Shown: positions 34,711 through 44,683 of the stretch, in pieces
How the letters are laid out: every line of letters starts with the position of its first letter
How positions within the stretch are numbered: the first letter of the stretch is position 1
NCBI GenBank assembly: GCA_003228735.1
Contig: QIFG01000001.1
Coordinates: 1-64,000 of the forward strand
DNA: 64,000 nt
Direction of reading: 5' to 3'
From: Zetaproteobacteria bacterium
Lineage (GTDB): Bacteria > Pseudomonadota > Zetaproteobacteria > Mariprofundales > Mariprofundaceae
Translations under genes and position numbers: made by a program
Notes under the pieces: model-generated
What the model saw: the letters and a program-made list of their open reading frames with translations, nothing else
Databases searched by the model: none
Told to the model about the DNA's origin: nothing

Positions 34711-36072
34711 ATGCTCAAATTTATCGCATACGCTCTGGCGTTCGCATTTATATCCACAACCATGCTTCCGGCAAAAGCCAGGGCGCAGGAATTACCCGTT
34801 CCAGCGCTTGAACCCCGCCTGGAACAGGCCCCCGCACGCCATACGGACCATATCCTCACGCTTGCCGAGGCCGAACGGCTTGCATTAAAAGTCAACCCCG
34901 GACTGGCAAGCATGGCAAGCCGCGCCAGGGCCATCGCCGAAATCCCGCCGCAGGTGGGAACACTTCCCGATCCGCGCCTTGCTTTTGATTCCGTCAACCT
35001 GCCGGTAGATACGTTTTCCACCACGCAGGAAAACATGACGCAACTTCGTGTTGGGCTTTCGCAAGAAATTCCCTTCCCCGGCAAACTCAGGTTGCGGGAA
35101 GAGGCCGCGCAGTTCGAGGCGAAATCGGCTGGCTTTGATGTCGTGGAAACCCGGCTGAGACTGATTCGTAATGTACATATTTCATGGTGGAATTTGTTTT
35201 ATCTCGACCGGGCGCTGGAAATTATCGGCCGTAACAAGGAATTACTAAGACAGTTTATCCGCATCGCCGAAACCAAATACAAGGTTGGCAAGGGCTTGCA
35301 GCAGGACGTGTTGCTGGCGCAGGTGGAGCTTTCCAAACTGCTGGATATCGATATTCAACTTAAGGGGGCGCGAAAGAATGAAGAAGCGCGCCTGAATGCG
35401 CTTCTAAACCGGCCCACGTATATCAGTGTACGGCTTCCGGCCAGCGTGGAAGAAATGTTACCGCAAATACCAGAGGAAAGTGAGTTGCACCAGATCGCTC
35501 TGGATGCCCGGCCACTGCTGGCCAGCCAGAGTGAAATCATTAAGGCAGCGAATAAGCAGGTGGAACTTGCCGAAAAAGACTACTATCCTGATTTTAAGCT
35601 AGGAGCGGGCTATGGTTTCCGGAGCGGCATCAATCCGGTAAATGGCCGTTCCCGGCCCGATTTTACCAGCTTTATGCTGAGCATGAACCTGCCCATTTTT
35701 ACATCCACCAAACAAGACCGCGCCCTTCAGCAACGCAAAGCCGAAGTGGCGAAAGAACAGTTCTCTCTGCGGGATGCCACTGAAGCCGTATGGTCTGAAG
35801 CCTCATCTGCAATTGCCGACTATATGAGATCCAGAGATCAGGCCCTGCTTTTCAAGACCGGCATTATCCCACAGGCGAGTCAAACAGTTGACTCAATGCT
35901 TGCCGGTTATCAGGTGAACAAGGTGGATTTTCTCAACCTCGTTAACTCCCAAATCACGCTTTATAACTATGAAACCCTGTACTGGAGAGCCCTGACGGAA
36001 GCCAAGCAAAGCCTGGCCCGGCTGGAAGCTTCCATTGGTAAAAAGATTGGCAAGGAGATCACACATGAATAA
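34711..36072 (+). CDS. cusC: TolC/CusC-family outer-membrane channel of the metal efflux system
   Basis: About 453 residues with a signal peptide (FIAYALAFAFISTTMLPAKARA) and two outer-membrane efflux protein repeats. The motif NPGLASMASRARAI and the conserved QEIPFPGKLRLREEAA segment, as in metal-type OEPs, are clear. The ATG at 34711 has AGGAG. It overlaps the next gene by 8 bases. It would form the outer-membrane exit of the RND pump(s). Confidence 0.88.
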   Translation: MLKFIAYALAFAFISTTMLPAKARAQELPVPALEPRLEQAPARHTDHILTLAEAERLALKVNPGLASMASRARAIAEIPPQVGTLPDPRLAFDSVNLPVDTFSTTQENMTQLRVGLSQEIPFPGKLRLREEAAQFEAKSAGFDVVETRLRLIRNVHISWWNLFYLDRALEIIGRNKELLRQFIRIAETKYKVGKGLQQDVLLAQVELSKLLDIDIQLKGARKNEEARLNALLNRPTYISVRLPASVEEMLPQIPEESELHQIALDARPLLASQSEIIKAANKQVELAEKDYYPDFKLGAGYGFRSGINPVNGRSRPDFTSFMLSMNLPIFTSTKQDRALQQRKAEVAKEQFSLRDATEAVWSEASSAIADYMRSRDQALLFKTGIIPQASQTVDSMLAGYQVNKVDFLNLVNSQITLYNYETLYWRALTEAKQSLARLEASIGKKIGKEITHE

Positions 36073-37417
36073 ACAGATCATCGGCATCGCCGCCGTCGCC
36101 CTGGCCCTGGGAGTTGGCGCAGGCTACTTGCTGTCCTCCAAGAATCCGCCCGCATCTCAACAGGAGGTGAAGACAGATAAAGAGCGCAAGCCGCTATTTT
36201 ACCGCAACCCGATGAACCCGGAAATCACATCCCCCGTTCCCGCCAAGGGCTCGATGGGCATGGATTATATCCCGGTCTATGCCGATGGCGATCAGTTCGG
36301 CGATGAACCTGCGGGCACAGTAAGGATCGACCCGGTAACCGTGCAGAACATCGGCGTACGCACGGCCTTGGCCGTACGCAAAACCCTGACCCGTGAAGTG
36401 CAGAGCGTGGGCCGTGTGGATTATGACGAAGAGCGAATCACACGCCTGCATCCCAAGACCGAGGGCTGGATCAGCAAATTGTTTGTCGACAAGACGGGTG
36501 AGCAGGTAAATAAGGACACAATTTTATTATCGCTTTATTCACCTCAGCTGGTGTCGAGCCAGGAGGAATACCTGCTGGCCATGAAGAATGCGGAAACACT
36601 GAAGAAAAGCCCCTTCCCGGATATTCGCCGGGGCGCGGTCGATCTGCTCCGGTCTTCCCGCGAAAGGCTTGAGCTGCTGGACGTTCCCGAGCACCAGATC
36701 AGGGAATTGGAAAAAACCCGCAGGCTCAAAAAAAATCTTCATATCCATTCGCCCTTTGATGGAATCGTGGTCAATATCGGCGCCCGCAACGGGCAATATG
36801 TCACGCCGACTACGGAGCTGTATCTCATTGCAGACCTGAGCAACATCTGGGTCTATGTGGATATCTACGAATATGAATTACCGTGGATCAAGGTCGGAGA
36901 TGAGGCCCATATGCGCCTTGTATCCCTGCCTGGAGAGAGCTTTGCCGGTAAAATAACCTATATTTACCCATACCTGGAGGCCAAGACGCGCACCATCAAG
37001 GTGCGTCTGGAATTTAAAAACCCCGGCCTGAAGCTGAAGCCCAATATGTTCGCCGATGTCAACATCCATGCCAGCAAGCAGGTGAAGGCCATTGTCATCC
37101 CCAGTGAGGCCGTGCTGCGTACGGGAAGCCGCAACGCGGTGTTCGTCGTGCGCGGCCCCGGCAGGTACGAACCACGTGATGTCAAACTCGGCATCAGTTC
37201 GGAAGGTCTGGTGCAAATCCTTTCCGGCGTAAAGGAAGGCGAGGAAGTTGTGACCAGCGCCCAGTTCCTCATCGATTCCGAATCCAAGCTGCGTGAGGCC
37301 GCCGCCAAGATGATGGACGTGAAAAAACCCACCGCGGCCGATCCACGCCCTGCCATGGACGAGAAAGTCACGGGCATGGACATGGAGGGTATGGACATTG
37401 AAAAAGGGAAAGAATAA
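36065..37417 (+). CDS. cusB: CusB-type periplasmic adaptor (membrane-fusion protein)
   Basis: About 450 residues. The ATG at 36065 has AAGGAG. After an N-terminal membrane segment (IAAVALALGVGAGYLLSS) comes a heavy-metal-binding domain (YRNPMNPEITSPVPAKGSMGMDY), then the MFP hairpin and barrel-sandwich (LHPKTEGWISKLFVDKTGEQV, HSPFDGIVVNIGARNGQYV). The C-terminus ends in a Met-rich tail (GMDMEGMDI). It couples the inner-membrane pump to the TolC channel. Confidence 0.93.
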   Translation: MNKQIIGIAAVALALGVGAGYLLSSKNPPASQQEVKTDKERKPLFYRNPMNPEITSPVPAKGSMGMDYIPVYADGDQFGDEPAGTVRIDPVTVQNIGVRTALAVRKTLTREVQSVGRVDYDEERITRLHPKTEGWISKLFVDKTGEQVNKDTILLSLYSPQLVSSQEEYLLAMKNAETLKKSPFPDIRRGAVDLLRSSRERLELLDVPEHQIRELEKTRRLKKNLHIHSPFDGIVVNIGARNGQYVTPTTELYLIADLSNIWVYVDIYEYELPWIKVGDEAHMRLVSLPGESFAGKITYIYPYLEAKTRTIKVRLEFKNPGLKLKPNMFADVNIHASKQVKAIVIPSEAVLRTGSRNAVFVVRGPGRYEPRDVKLGISSEGLVQILSGVKEGEEVVTSAQFLIDSESKLREAAAKMMDVKKPTAADPRPAMDEKVTGMDMEGMDIEKGKE

Positions 37418-37446
37418 GGCGTGAAACGCGTATGGAGTAACCGCCC

Positions 37447-40400
37447 ATGATTCAGGCGATTATCGATGGCTCGCTCAAAAACCGGTTTCTGGTGTTGATC
37501 GCCACGGGCTTTCTGCTCGCGGCAGGCTACTGGGCGATCAAGAATACGCCGCTGGATGCGATTCCCGACCTGTCCGACGTACAGGTGATTGTATTCACCG
37601 AATACCCCGGTCAGGCGCCGCAGGTGGTCGAGGATCAGGTGACGTATCCGCTGACCACCGCCATGCTGGCCGTACCGTTCGCCAAGGTGGTGCGCGGCTA
37701 TTCCTTCTTCGGTTTCTCCTTCGTTTACATCCTCTTCGAGGATGGCACGGACATGTACTGGGCTCGCTCGCGCGTGCTGGAATATCTGAATTTCGTCAGT
37801 AATAAATTGCCTGCCGGTATCAACCCCACGCTGGGGCCGGACGCCACGGGCGTCGGCTGGGTGTATGAATACGCGCTGGTGGACAGGTCGGGTAAGCACG
37901 ACCTCTCCCACCTCCGCTCCATTCAGGACTGGTATCTGCGTTACCCGCTGCAAACTGTGGACGGCGTATCCGAGGTCGCTTCCGTCGGCGGTTACGTCAA
38001 GCAATATCAGGTGGAAGTCGATCCCAATGCCTTGCTGGCCTACCACATTCCGCTATCCAAGGTGAAACGGGCGATCCAGCGCAGTAACAACGACGTCGGC
38101 GGCAGGCTCATTGAACGCGGTGAGACCGAATTCATGGTGCGCGGCCTTGGCTATATCCAGTCGCTGGATGATATAAGAAAAATCGCTGTGGGCGTGGACA
38201 AAAACGGCACGCCTATACGTTTGCAGGATGTCGCCAACATACATCTGGGACCGGAATTGCGCCGTGGCCTTGTCGATCTCAACGGCGAGGGCGAGGTGGC
38301 CGGCGGCGTGATCATCATGCGTTACGGGGCGAACGCCCTTTCCACCATTAAGGCTGTGAAGGAAAAGCTGGAGGAACTCAAGGCTGGCCTGCCGGAAGGC
38401 GTGGAGATCGTACCGGTTTATGACCGTAGCAGCCTGATCGAACGGGCGGTGGATAATCTCACGGTAAAGCTGATTGAAGAATCCATTGTGGTTTCACTGA
38501 TCTGCCTGTTGTTTTTGCTGCATGCACGTTCGGCGCTGGTGGCCATTCTCTCCCTGCCGGTCGGTATTCTTATCGCCTTCATCATCATGTACTGGCAGGG
38601 CATCAACGCCAATATCATGAGCCTCGGAGGCATCGCCATCGCCATTGGCGCCATGATCGACGGCGCCATCGTCATGATTGAGAACGCGCACAAACATCTG
38701 GAGCATGCGGTCAAGGCCAAGGGAGCAGAACTGAATGCCAGGGAACGCTGGCTTGCCGTGGGAACGGCATCCAGGGAGGTGGGGCCGGCGCTGTTCTTCT
38801 CGCTACTCATCATTACCGTGTCGTTCCTGCCGGTATTCACGCTTCAGGCGCAGGAAGGACGGTTGTTTTCACCGCTGGCGTTCACCAAGACCTATGCCAT
38901 GGCCGGCGCCGCTATTCTGGCTATCACCCTCGTGCCTGTTCTGATGGGCTATTTTCTGCGTGGAAAAATTCCGCCCGAGGAAAAAAACCCCGTCAACAGG
39001 GCATTGCGTTTTATGCATCAACCTGCCTTGGCCAAAATCATCCAGTGGCGCTGGAAAAGTCTGTTTGCAGCCGTCCTGTTGCTGGCCGCCACAGCATATC
39101 CGCTGGCCAAAATCGGCAGTGAATTCATGCCGCCACTGGATGAGGGTGATGTGTTTTACATGCCCACGACCTTCCCTGGCATATCCATCACCAAGGCCAA
39201 GGAACTCATGCAGCAGACGGATCGGATACTGAAATCCTTTCCTGAGGTGAAATCGGTGTTCGGCAAGGTGGGGCGCGTTGAAACCGCGACCGATCCGGCG
39301 CCTCTATCCATGCTGGAAACCACCGTGCAGCTCAAGCCCAGGGATGAGTGGCCCGACCCCGGCAAGACCACCAAGGCGCTGATGCGTGAAATGGATCAGG
39401 CCATCCGTTTTCCCGGCGTAGCCAACGCCTGGACCTATCCGATTAAAACGCGCATCGACATGCTTTCCACCGGCATCAAAACGCCCATCGGCATCAAGAT
39501 ATCCGGGCCCGATCTGGCCGTGCTGGAAAAGAATGTCAAAAAAATCGAGCAGGTGCTGAAAACCCTGCCGGATACATTATCGGCCTTTGGCGACCGCACC
39601 GTGGGCGGTTATTATTTCGATTTCAATATCAACCGCGATGCGATCTCTCGTTATGGCCTGACCATCGCTGATGTACAGGATGTCATCCAGAGCGCCATCG
39701 GCGGCATCAATGTGACACAGACAGTGGAGGGGCTGGAGCGTTATCCTGTGAACCTGCGTTATCCGCGTGAATTGCGCGACAACCCGGAACAATTGGGCCG
39801 CGTGCTTATTCCGACTCCGGCCGGTGCGCAGATACCACTATCCCAGTTGGCTACGATTACCACCCGGCAAGGGCCGCCTTCGATCAAGTCCGAGAATGCC
39901 CGCCCCAACGCATGGATCTATGTGGATGTCACCACCAGCGATATCGGCGGCTATGTCGCCAGGGCCAGGAAGGTGATTGGCGAACAGGTGGATCTGCCAC
40001 CCGGCTATACCCTCACATGGTCCGGCCAGTTCGAGTATATGGAACGGGCCAATGAACGGCTGCGGGTTGTCGTGCCCTTCGCCCTGTTTATTATCTTTCT
40101 GCTGCTGTATCTGAATTTCGGTAACGTCACCGCACCACTGGTGGTGATGCTCTCCATTCCGTTTGCACTGATCGGCGGTTTCTGGCTGGTGTTTTGGCTC
40201 GGATTCAATATGAGCGTGGCTGTGGCAGTGGGCTTTATCGCGCTGGCTGGCGTGTCGGCCGAAATCGGCGTGCTGGTTCTCACCTTTATCGATCAGGAAA
40301 TCAGGAAATCGCGCCACGAAAAGGGGCACGCATTGCAGTCGGGGGAGATCATGAATGCGGTGCTTGGCGGGACCTCAAAACGGGTGCGCCCCATCGCCAT

Positions 40401-40602
40401 GACCGCCACGGCCATCATCGCCGGCCTGCTGCCGATCATGTGGAGTTCCGGCACCGGTTCGGAGGTCATGCAACGCATCGCGGCGCCCATGGTTGGCGGC
40501 ATGCTGACTGCCACGCTGCTGTGTCTGCTGGTATTGCCCCTGATCTATGGCCTGATCCTGCAATTCCAGGAAAAGCGGAATGTACAGACACCTGTACTGT
40601 AG
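37447..40602 (+). CDS. cusA: CusA-type heavy-metal RND efflux pump, copy 1
   Basis: 1051 residues with the HME-RND architecture: NTPLDAIPDLSDVQVIV, a periplasmic porter region, and the proton-relay GAMIDGAIVMIENAHK helix. Of the three Met residues that bind Cu/Ag in E. coli CusA, PLSM and RIDM are kept, but the third (RYGM in E. coli) is RYGL here. Substrate is therefore probably monovalent, but not certain. It is followed 12 bases later by a second, closely similar pump. Confidence 0.95.
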   Translation: MIQAIIDGSLKNRFLVLIATGFLLAAGYWAIKNTPLDAIPDLSDVQVIVFTEYPGQAPQVVEDQVTYPLTTAMLAVPFAKVVRGYSFFGFSFVYILFEDGTDMYWARSRVLEYLNFVSNKLPAGINPTLGPDATGVGWVYEYALVDRSGKHDLSHLRSIQDWYLRYPLQTVDGVSEVASVGGYVKQYQVEVDPNALLAYHIPLSKVKRAIQRSNNDVGGRLIERGETEFMVRGLGYIQSLDDIRKIAVGVDKNGTPIRLQDVANIHLGPELRRGLVDLNGEGEVAGGVIIMRYGANALSTIKAVKEKLEELKAGLPEGVEIVPVYDRSSLIERAVDNLTVKLIEESIVVSLICLLFLLHARSALVAILSLPVGILIAFIIMYWQGINANIMSLGGIAIAIGAMIDGAIVMIENAHKHLEHAVKAKGAELNARERWLAVGTASREVGPALFFSLLIITVSFLPVFTLQAQEGRLFSPLAFTKTYAMAGAAILAITLVPVLMGYFLRGKIPPEEKNPVNRALRFMHQPALAKIIQWRWKSLFAAVLLLAATAYPLAKIGSEFMPPLDEGDVFYMPTTFPGISITKAKELMQQTDRILKSFPEVKSVFGKVGRVETATDPAPLSMLETTVQLKPRDEWPDPGKTTKALMREMDQAIRFPGVANAWTYPIKTRIDMLSTGIKTPIGIKISGPDLAVLEKNVKKIEQVLKTLPDTLSAFGDRTVGGYYFDFNINRDAISRYGLTIADVQDVIQSAIGGINVTQTVEGLERYPVNLRYPRELRDNPEQLGRVLIPTPAGAQIPLSQLATITTRQGPPSIKSENARPNAWIYVDVTTSDIGGYVARARKVIGEQVDLPPGYTLTWSGQFEYMERANERLRVVVPFALFIIFLLLYLNFGNVTAPLVVMLSIPFALIGGFWLVFWLGFNMSVAVAVGFIALAGVSAEIGVLVLTFIDQEIRKSRHEKGHALQSGEIMNAVLGGTSKRVRPIAMTATAIIAGLLPIMWSSGTGSEVMQRIAAPMVGGMLTATLLCLLVLPLIYGLILQFQEKRNVQTPVL

Positions 40603-40614
40603 AGGGAGGAAATA

Positions 40615-43600
40615 GTGATCAAGAATATCATCAACGGCTCGCTGAAGAACGGCATGCTGGTGTTCATGGCCACAGGATTTCTGATTCTGGGCGGCTTATG
40701 GTCGGTGAAAAACATCTCGCTGGATGCCATTCCGGACCTCTCCGACGTGCAGGTCATTCTGTTCACCGAGTTTCCCGGTCAGGCGCCGCAGGTGGTGGAA
40801 GATCAGGTCACCTATCCATTGACCACAAAGATGCTGCAGGTTCCACGCGCCAAGCTGGTGCGCGGCTATTCTTTTTTTAATTTTTCCTTTGTTTATATTA
40901 TTTTTGAAGAAGGTACGGATATGTACTGGGCACGCTCACGCGTGCTTGAATATGCCAATGCCGCCGCACAGAACCTGCCTGCCGGTGTTCAGCCGGTGCT
41001 GGGGCCGGATGCCACCGGCGTAGGCTGGATTTATCAATATGTGCTGGTGGACAAAACCGGAAAGCATGATCTGGCCGAGCTTCGCAGCCTCCAGGACTGG
41101 GTAATCCGCTACCGTCTGGAAACGGTCAAGAATGTATCTGAAGTCGCCTCCGTGGGTGGTTTTGTCAAACAGTATCAGGTGGAAGTGGATCCCAATATTC
41201 TGCTGGGCTACAACATCCCGCTGTCCAAGGTGAAGCACGCCATCATGCGCTCGAACAACGATGTCGGCGGGCGTCTGGTGGAAATGGCCGAAACCGAATT
41301 TCTGGTGCGTGGCCTGGGTTATATCAAATCCGTTGATGATCTGAATCAAATTCCGGTAGGCGTGGATGAAAACGGCACGCCTATCCGCCTGATGGACGTG
41401 GCCCATGTGCATCTGGGGCCGGAACTCAGGCGCGGCGCGGTGGATTACAATGGCGAAGGCGATACAGCCGGCGGCATCGTGGTCATGCGTTTCGGCGAGA
41501 ATGCATTGACCACCATTGAAGCCATTCGCGAAAAGATTGCCGAACTACAGGAAATCATGCCGGAGGGCGTGGAAATCGTGCCGGTGTATGATCGCGGCGA
41601 TCTGATTGAGCGGGCGGTGGACAACCTCAAGGAAAAGCTGTTTGAGGAGTTTATCGTCATTGCCCTGGTATGCATGATTTTTCTGCTGCACGCCCGTTCC
41701 GCCCTTGTCGCCATCATCACCCTGCCCATGGGCATGCTGATGGCTTTCATTGTGATGCAATGGCAGGGCTTGTCCGCCAACATCATGTCGCTTGGCGGCA
41801 TTGCCATCACGCTGGGAGCTATGGTGGATGGCGCCATTGTGCTCATCGAAAATGCGCACAAACATCTTGAACACGGCGAGGCGAAAAAGGGATCGGCGCT
41901 GACGATCCCCGAACGATGGTCGGCGATAAAGGACGCCTCGAATGAGGTGGCGCCGGCCCTGTTCTTCTCGCTGCTTATTATTACTTCATCCTATCTGGTG
42001 ATATTCACCCTGGAGGAGCAGTCAGGACGATTGTTCAAGCCACTGGCCTTTACCGCCACCTATATCATGGCCGCCGCCGCCGTGCTTGCCATCACGCTCG
42101 TGCCGTTGCTGATGGGCTATTTTATTCGCGGCAAGATCATACCGGAGGAAAAAAATCCGGTGAACCGGTTCCTCAAATTCATTCATGGCCCGGCGCTTGC
42201 CAATGCCCTGAAATATAAATGGGCCACCCTTGGCATCGCCCTGGCTGTGTTGCTGAGCGTAGCCTATCCCTTAAGCAAGCTGGGCAGCGAATTCATGCCG
42301 CCTCTGGATGAGGGCGATATCCTCTATATGCCCACGGCCCTGCCCGGCATCTCCATCACCAAGGGCAAGGAACTGATGCAACAGATGGGCAAGATTCTGA
42401 AAACCTTCCCGGAAGTGCAATCCGTGTTTGGCAAGAATGGACGGGCGGAAACATCCACCGACCCGGCCTCTCTGGCCATGACGGAAATCACCATCCGCGT
42501 CAAACCCAGGGAACAATGGCCGGACCCGTCCAAAACCACCAAGCAACTCGTCGATGAAATGGACAAAGCCATCCAGTTCCCCGCCGTGGCCAATGCCTGG
42601 GGCTTCCCGATCAAGACGCGCATCGACATGCTTTCCACCGGCATCAAAACTCCGGTCGGCATCAAGATCATCGGGCCTGATCTCTCCGTGCTGCAAAGAG
42701 TCGGCAAGGATATCGAGGGCGTCCTGAACATGTTGCCTGATACCAAGTCGGCCATGGGTGATCGGGCGATGGGCGGCTATTACCTGGATTTCGACATCAA
42801 TCGCAAGGAAGCGGCGCGTTACGGCCTGACCGTGGGCGATGTGCAGGATGTCATCCAGTCCGCTGTTGGCGGCATGAACATCACGGAAACGGTGGAAGGG
42901 CTGGAGCGTTACCCTGTCAACCTGCGTTATGCGCGAGGACTGCGCAGCAGCCCGGAAGAACTCAAACGCATGCTGATCCCCACCCCGACGGGCGTGCAGA
43001 TTCCAATTGCCCAGGTCGCCGATCTTGTCATCCGGCGCGGGCCGCCCTCAATCAAGAGTGAAAACTCTCTGTCCGACACATGGATTTACGTGGACATCAA
43101 GACCTCGGATATTGGCGGCTATGTTGACAGGGCCAAACAGGCCGTCGCCGCACAGGTAAAGATTCCGCCCGGCTACGAGGTGCTCTGGTCCGGGCAGTAT
43201 GAATACATGCAGCAGGCCAATGAGCGCATGCGGCTGGCTGCGCCGCTGGTGTTGATCCTGATCTTTCTGCTGCTGTATTTCAATTTCAAAACACTGATTG
43301 AACCGATGGTGGTTATGGCCTCGGTGCCGTTTGCACTGGCTGGCGGCGCCTGGCTGATCTACCTGATGGACTACAACCTGAGCGTGGCTGTGGACGTGGG
43401 CTTTATCGCGCTGGCCGGCGTAGCGGCCGAGATCGGCGTGCTGGTGCTCACGTTCATCGGCCATGAAATAGAGCGCAAGCGTGCAGAGTTGAAACGCCCG
43501 CTTTCCTCAGTAGAAATATTTGAAGCTGTGCTCAATGGCACTTCCCAGCGTGTACGTGCCATCGCTATGACGGCCGCCGCCATCATCGCCGGGCTGTTGC

Positions 43601-43779
43601 CTATCATGTGGAGTTCGGGCACGGGATCAAGCGTTATGCAGCGCATCGCAGCGCCCATGGTCGGCGGCATGCTTACCACCCTCGTGGTTTGCCTGGTCGT
43701 AGTGCCGGTATTCTACGGCATGATTTTGCAACTCAAAGAAAAACGCGCCGTCAGCACCGCCGCAAACCCACATGCATGA
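40615..43779 (+). CDS. cusA: CusA-type heavy-metal RND efflux pump, copy 2
   Basis: A 1054-residue tandem paralogue of the preceding pump, starting at GTG 40615 with GGGAGGAAATA upstream. It has the same signature motifs (SLDAIPDLSDVQV, GAMVDGAIVLIENAHK), the Met in SLAM and RIDM, and again Leu in RYGL. Alignment by eye shows high identity over the whole length, with divergence mainly in the porter domain. No separate adaptor or channel gene accompanies it, so it must share CusB/CusC with copy 1 or form a mixed trimer. Confidence 0.94.
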   Translation: MIKNIINGSLKNGMLVFMATGFLILGGLWSVKNISLDAIPDLSDVQVILFTEFPGQAPQVVEDQVTYPLTTKMLQVPRAKLVRGYSFFNFSFVYIIFEEGTDMYWARSRVLEYANAAAQNLPAGVQPVLGPDATGVGWIYQYVLVDKTGKHDLAELRSLQDWVIRYRLETVKNVSEVASVGGFVKQYQVEVDPNILLGYNIPLSKVKHAIMRSNNDVGGRLVEMAETEFLVRGLGYIKSVDDLNQIPVGVDENGTPIRLMDVAHVHLGPELRRGAVDYNGEGDTAGGIVVMRFGENALTTIEAIREKIAELQEIMPEGVEIVPVYDRGDLIERAVDNLKEKLFEEFIVIALVCMIFLLHARSALVAIITLPMGMLMAFIVMQWQGLSANIMSLGGIAITLGAMVDGAIVLIENAHKHLEHGEAKKGSALTIPERWSAIKDASNEVAPALFFSLLIITSSYLVIFTLEEQSGRLFKPLAFTATYIMAAAAVLAITLVPLLMGYFIRGKIIPEEKNPVNRFLKFIHGPALANALKYKWATLGIALAVLLSVAYPLSKLGSEFMPPLDEGDILYMPTALPGISITKGKELMQQMGKILKTFPEVQSVFGKNGRAETSTDPASLAMTEITIRVKPREQWPDPSKTTKQLVDEMDKAIQFPAVANAWGFPIKTRIDMLSTGIKTPVGIKIIGPDLSVLQRVGKDIEGVLNMLPDTKSAMGDRAMGGYYLDFDINRKEAARYGLTVGDVQDVIQSAVGGMNITETVEGLERYPVNLRYARGLRSSPEELKRMLIPTPTGVQIPIAQVADLVIRRGPPSIKSENSLSDTWIYVDIKTSDIGGYVDRAKQAVAAQVKIPPGYEVLWSGQYEYMQQANERMRLAAPLVLILIFLLLYFNFKTLIEPMVVMASVPFALAGGAWLIYLMDYNLSVAVDVGFIALAGVAAEIGVLVLTFIGHEIERKRAELKRPLSSVEIFEAVLNGTSQRVRAIAMTAAAIIAGLLPIMWSSGTGSSVMQRIAAPMVGGMLTTLVVCLVVVPVFYGMILQLKEKRAVSTAANPHA

Positions 43780-43793
43780 GAAGGAGGAATTAC

Positions 43794-44126
43794 ATGGAAA
43801 TGAATGTCGTCATCGCCATTATCCGCACCGAGATGCTGGACCGGGTGGAGGCCTGTTTGCAAGACCTTGGCCTCGAAGGCATCAGTGTCAGCCGTGTCAA
43901 AGGCTATGGAGAGTATGAAAATTTTTATAGCAGGGACCATATGACGGCCTATGACCGTCTGGAAATTTTTACTTCTGAATTAAAGGCGGAGGATATTGCC
44001 CGTTGCATCATGGGCGCAGCCCACTCCGGCCTGCCGGATGATGGCATCGTCAGCATCCTGCCTGTCCGGAAATTCTACCGGATACATGCCCAGCCAGATC
44101 ATGGCAGTGAAAATGCCGGGGAATAA
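43794..44126 (+). CDS. PII-like protein of the efflux-associated PII-NG type
   Basis: A 110-residue protein with the PII fold pattern: MEMNVVIAIIRTEMLDRVEACL, a Tyr-rich T-loop region (KGYGEYENFYSRDHM), and the C-terminal DDGIVSILPVRKFYRI strand. AAGGAGG precedes the ATG. PII-NG proteins are a divergent PII group encoded beside heavy-metal RND pumps, and their ligand and partner are not settled. Classical residues for uridylylation are not evident. Confidence 0.8.
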   Translation: MEMNVVIAIIRTEMLDRVEACLQDLGLEGISVSRVKGYGEYENFYSRDHMTAYDRLEIFTSELKAEDIARCIMGAAHSGLPDDGIVSILPVRKFYRIHAQPDHGSENAGE

Positions 44127-44160
44127 AACACGATGAATACAGAAAAAAGGAGAATAAGAT

Positions 44161-44673
44161 ATGATAAAGAAAATAACGATGAGCCTGATTTTGGCAGGTA
44201 TCGTGGGAATAAGCCCGGCATTTGCATCCGGCGATCATAAAGGCATGGATGCGCATCACGGAACGATGGACGGCGGCATGAGCCATGAGATGGACAAGGG
44301 TCACATGAAGGAAAAGATGACGGGAGAAATGAAAGACGCCATGAACGGCACGTTTCTCATCAGGAAGGATGTTGATGGCTACCAGGTCAGCTTCCATGTC
44401 ATGAAGGCGCCTGAAGGCATGCAAAAACATGGCGGGACGCATCATTTCATGTTCAAAGCCGAAAAAAATGGCAAGGCGCTGACAAATATTCTCGTGAACT
44501 CCAAGGTCATACACCCCAAAAAACAAACGGAATCCAAAATGATGATGAAGATGGGCGACTGGTATATGGCCGGTTATGACCTCGGCCATGAAGGACAGCA
44601 TCAGCTTATGGTGTTGTTTAAAACATCAGACGGCGTCAAGCACTTTGGCGGCGTCTTTTACCCGGAGAAATAA
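44161..44673 (+). CDS. Secreted Met/His-rich metal-binding protein
   Basis: A 170-residue protein with a signal peptide (MSLILAGIVGISPAFA) followed by a Met/His-rich segment (DHKGMDAHHGTMDGGMSHEM) and a beta-rich domain with FHVMKAPEGM, ILVNSKVIHPK and GGVFYPEK. The domain recurs in the lipoprotein at 48891-49352, so the two are paralogues. The fold resembles YtkA/CopC-type Ig domains, but I cannot name a family. It presumably binds Cu/Ag in the periplasm. Confidence 0.7.
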   Translation: MIKKITMSLILAGIVGISPAFASGDHKGMDAHHGTMDGGMSHEMDKGHMKEKMTGEMKDAMNGTFLIRKDVDGYQVSFHVMKAPEGMQKHGGTHHFMFKAEKNGKALTNILVNSKVIHPKKQTESKMMMKMGDWYMAGYDLGHEGQHQLMVLFKTSDGVKHFGGVFYPEK

Positions 44674-44683
44674 GGAGGAAAGA

